Shown here one piece after another: positions 8,570-9,492 of a stretch of DNA of 9,492 bases. This DNA comes from Deltaproteobacteria bacterium (GTDB lineage Bacteria; Desulfobacterota; GWC2-55-46), in assembly GCA_016218095.1 (NCBI GenBank), contig JACREV010000226.1:1-9492 (forward strand), in the 5' to 3' direction. The notes under the pieces are model-generated. The model was not told the origin of the DNA and searched no databases. It saw only the letters and a program-made list of their open reading frames with translations. How positions within the stretch are numbered: the stretch's first letter is position 1; each line of letters begins with the position of its first letter. The translations under genes and the position numbers were made by a program.

Positions 8570-8579
8570 CCGGGGGAAT

Positions 8580-9492
8580 ATGAATCTGCCGTTTCTGAGG
8601 AAAAAAGACGCCGTAGCGTTCGACATAGGCTCCAATTCCATAAAGCTCGTCCAGATGAACCAGACAAAGAAGGGATGGGAGCTTACAAAGCTGGGCATGG
8701 CCGAGCTCCCGCCCGAGGCGATCGTCGACGGCTCCATAATCGACTCCATGACGGTCACCAACACGCTCAAGGACCTCATCAAGGAACACGGCGTCAAGGT
8801 CAAGGACGCCGTCTCCTCCCTCACCGGACACTCCGTCATCATCAAGAAGGTCAGCTTCCCCGCAATGACCGAGGAAGAGCTCGCGGACTCCATCCAGTGG
8901 GAGGCCGAGCAGTACATCCCGTTCCCGATCACCGACGTAAACATCGACTTCCAGATACTCGGCGCCGACACGGAGGGCAGGGGCCAGATGGACGTCATGC
9001 TGGTCGCGGTAAAGAAGGACGTCATAAACGACTACACGAACGTCATCAAGGAGGCGGGCCTGAACCCCGTCGTCATCGACGTCGACTCCTTCGCCCTCGA
9101 GAACATGATGGAGATAAACTACCCCGTCTCTCCCGGCGAGAACATCGCCATGGTGAACATCGGGGCCTCCATAACGTCCATAAGCGTCATATTCGGCGGG
9201 CTCACCATATTCACCCGCTCGATACCGATGGGCGGGAACCAGTTCACCGAGGAGATACAGAGACAGCTGAACGTGAGCTTCAAGGACGCCGAGGAGATGA
9301 AGACCGGCAAAAAGCCCGAGGGCGAGGCGCAGGTCTCCTCAGCCGTCGAATCCATCGCCGCGAACCTCACCTTCGAGGTGAAGAGGTCCCTTGACTTCTT
9401 CCTCGGCGGCTCGCAGGGCTCTTACGTAAATAAGATATACTTGAGCGGCGGGGGCTCCAGGGCCGCCGGGCTCAAGGACCTCATGCAGGAGA
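8580..9492 (+). CDS. pilM: Type IV pilus assembly protein PilM (3' truncated by window edge)
   Basis: PilM is an actin-like cytoplasmic ATPase-fold protein that binds the N-terminal tail of PilN and anchors the PilMNOPQ alignment complex to the inner membrane. The frame is open from ATG 8580 to the window end (304 codons), with no stop seen; the family is about 350 residues, so only the C-terminal end is missing. Seen: MNLPFLRKKDAVAFDIGSNS with the phosphate-1 motif FDIGSNSIKLVQ, the segment SIQWEAEQYIPFPI typical of PilM, the phosphate-2 motif MVNIGASITSISV, and the nucleotide-binding SGGGSRAAGL near the right edge. GGGGGA (8572-8577) is a good ribosome binding site. The rest of the operon (pilN, pilO, pilP, pilQ) would be expected to the right but is not visible. 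Confidence 0.95.
   Translation, partial: MNLPFLRKKDAVAFDIGSNSIKLVQMNQTKKGWELTKLGMAELPPEAIVDGSIIDSMTVTNTLKDLIKEHGVKVKDAVSSLTGHSVIIKKVSFPAMTEEELADSIQWEAEQYIPFPITDVNIDFQILGADTEGRGQMDVMLVAVKKDVINDYTNVIKEAGLNPVVIDVDSFALENMMEINYPVSPGENIAMVNIGASITSISVIFGGLTIFTRSIPMGGNQFTEEIQRQLNVSFKDAEEMKTGKKPEGEAQVSSAVESIAANLTFEVKRSLDFFLGGSQGSYVNKIYLSGGGSRAAGLKDLMQE

Noticed and set aside
8675..9394. 239-codon + frame overlapping pilM
   Set aside because: It is an Arg/Gly/His-rich shadow; the true frame from 8580 encodes PilM with all its nucleotide-binding motifs.

Overview
The window is a type IV pilus (T4P) assembly locus with every gene on the + strand. The organism is probably a Gram-negative bacterium with GC-rich coding DNA that nevertheless uses many ATA (Ile) and AGG (Arg) codons. 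The gene content and order (NtrC-type regulator, fimT-pilV-pilW-pilX, then pilM) resemble Desulfobacterota ('deltaproteobacterial') or Nitrospirota-like lineages. That placement is an inference from gene order and style, not a proven assignment.

Layout. Bases 1-1286 hold the 3' part of a sigma-54-dependent response regulator (PilR/NtrC type), cut by the left edge inside its receiver domain. Bases 1287-1393 are a short non-coding region with a near-perfect sigma-54 (-24/-12) promoter. A perfect 10-bp dyad overlaps the regulator stop codon, centred about 89 bp upstream of the predicted transcription start. Bases 1394-8157 are a compact four-gene minor-pilin operon: fimT/gspH-like, pilV, pilW and pilX. 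The PilW is a giant of about 1480 residues: an ordinary prepilin-like N-terminus is followed by roughly 1200 residues of fibronectin-III and other beta-sandwich-like modules carrying all 25 of its cysteines. PilX carries a Cys-rich insert and a C-terminal solenoid of exact 18-residue repeats. Bases 8158-8371 are a strongly AT-rich intergenic region with a sigma-70-like promoter and a 14-bp palindrome. Bases 8372-8569 encode a 65-residue XRE-type helix-turn-helix protein, followed 10 bp later by pilM, which runs off the right edge.

How it fits together. In characterised systems the FimT(U)/PilV/PilW/PilX set (equivalent to GspH/I/J/K) forms the priming tip complex of the pilus, usually capped by the large adhesin PilY1. 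PilM is the cytoplasmic actin-like protein that begins the PilMNOPQ alignment complex. Here the regulator gene lies directly upstream of a sigma-54 promoter that drives the minor pilins, while the assembly operon appears to have its own housekeeping promoter and a small DNA-binding protein. No pilY1 lies between pilX and pilM. The multi-domain PilW is the obvious candidate to supply an adhesive or sensing tip in its place, but this is a hypothesis.
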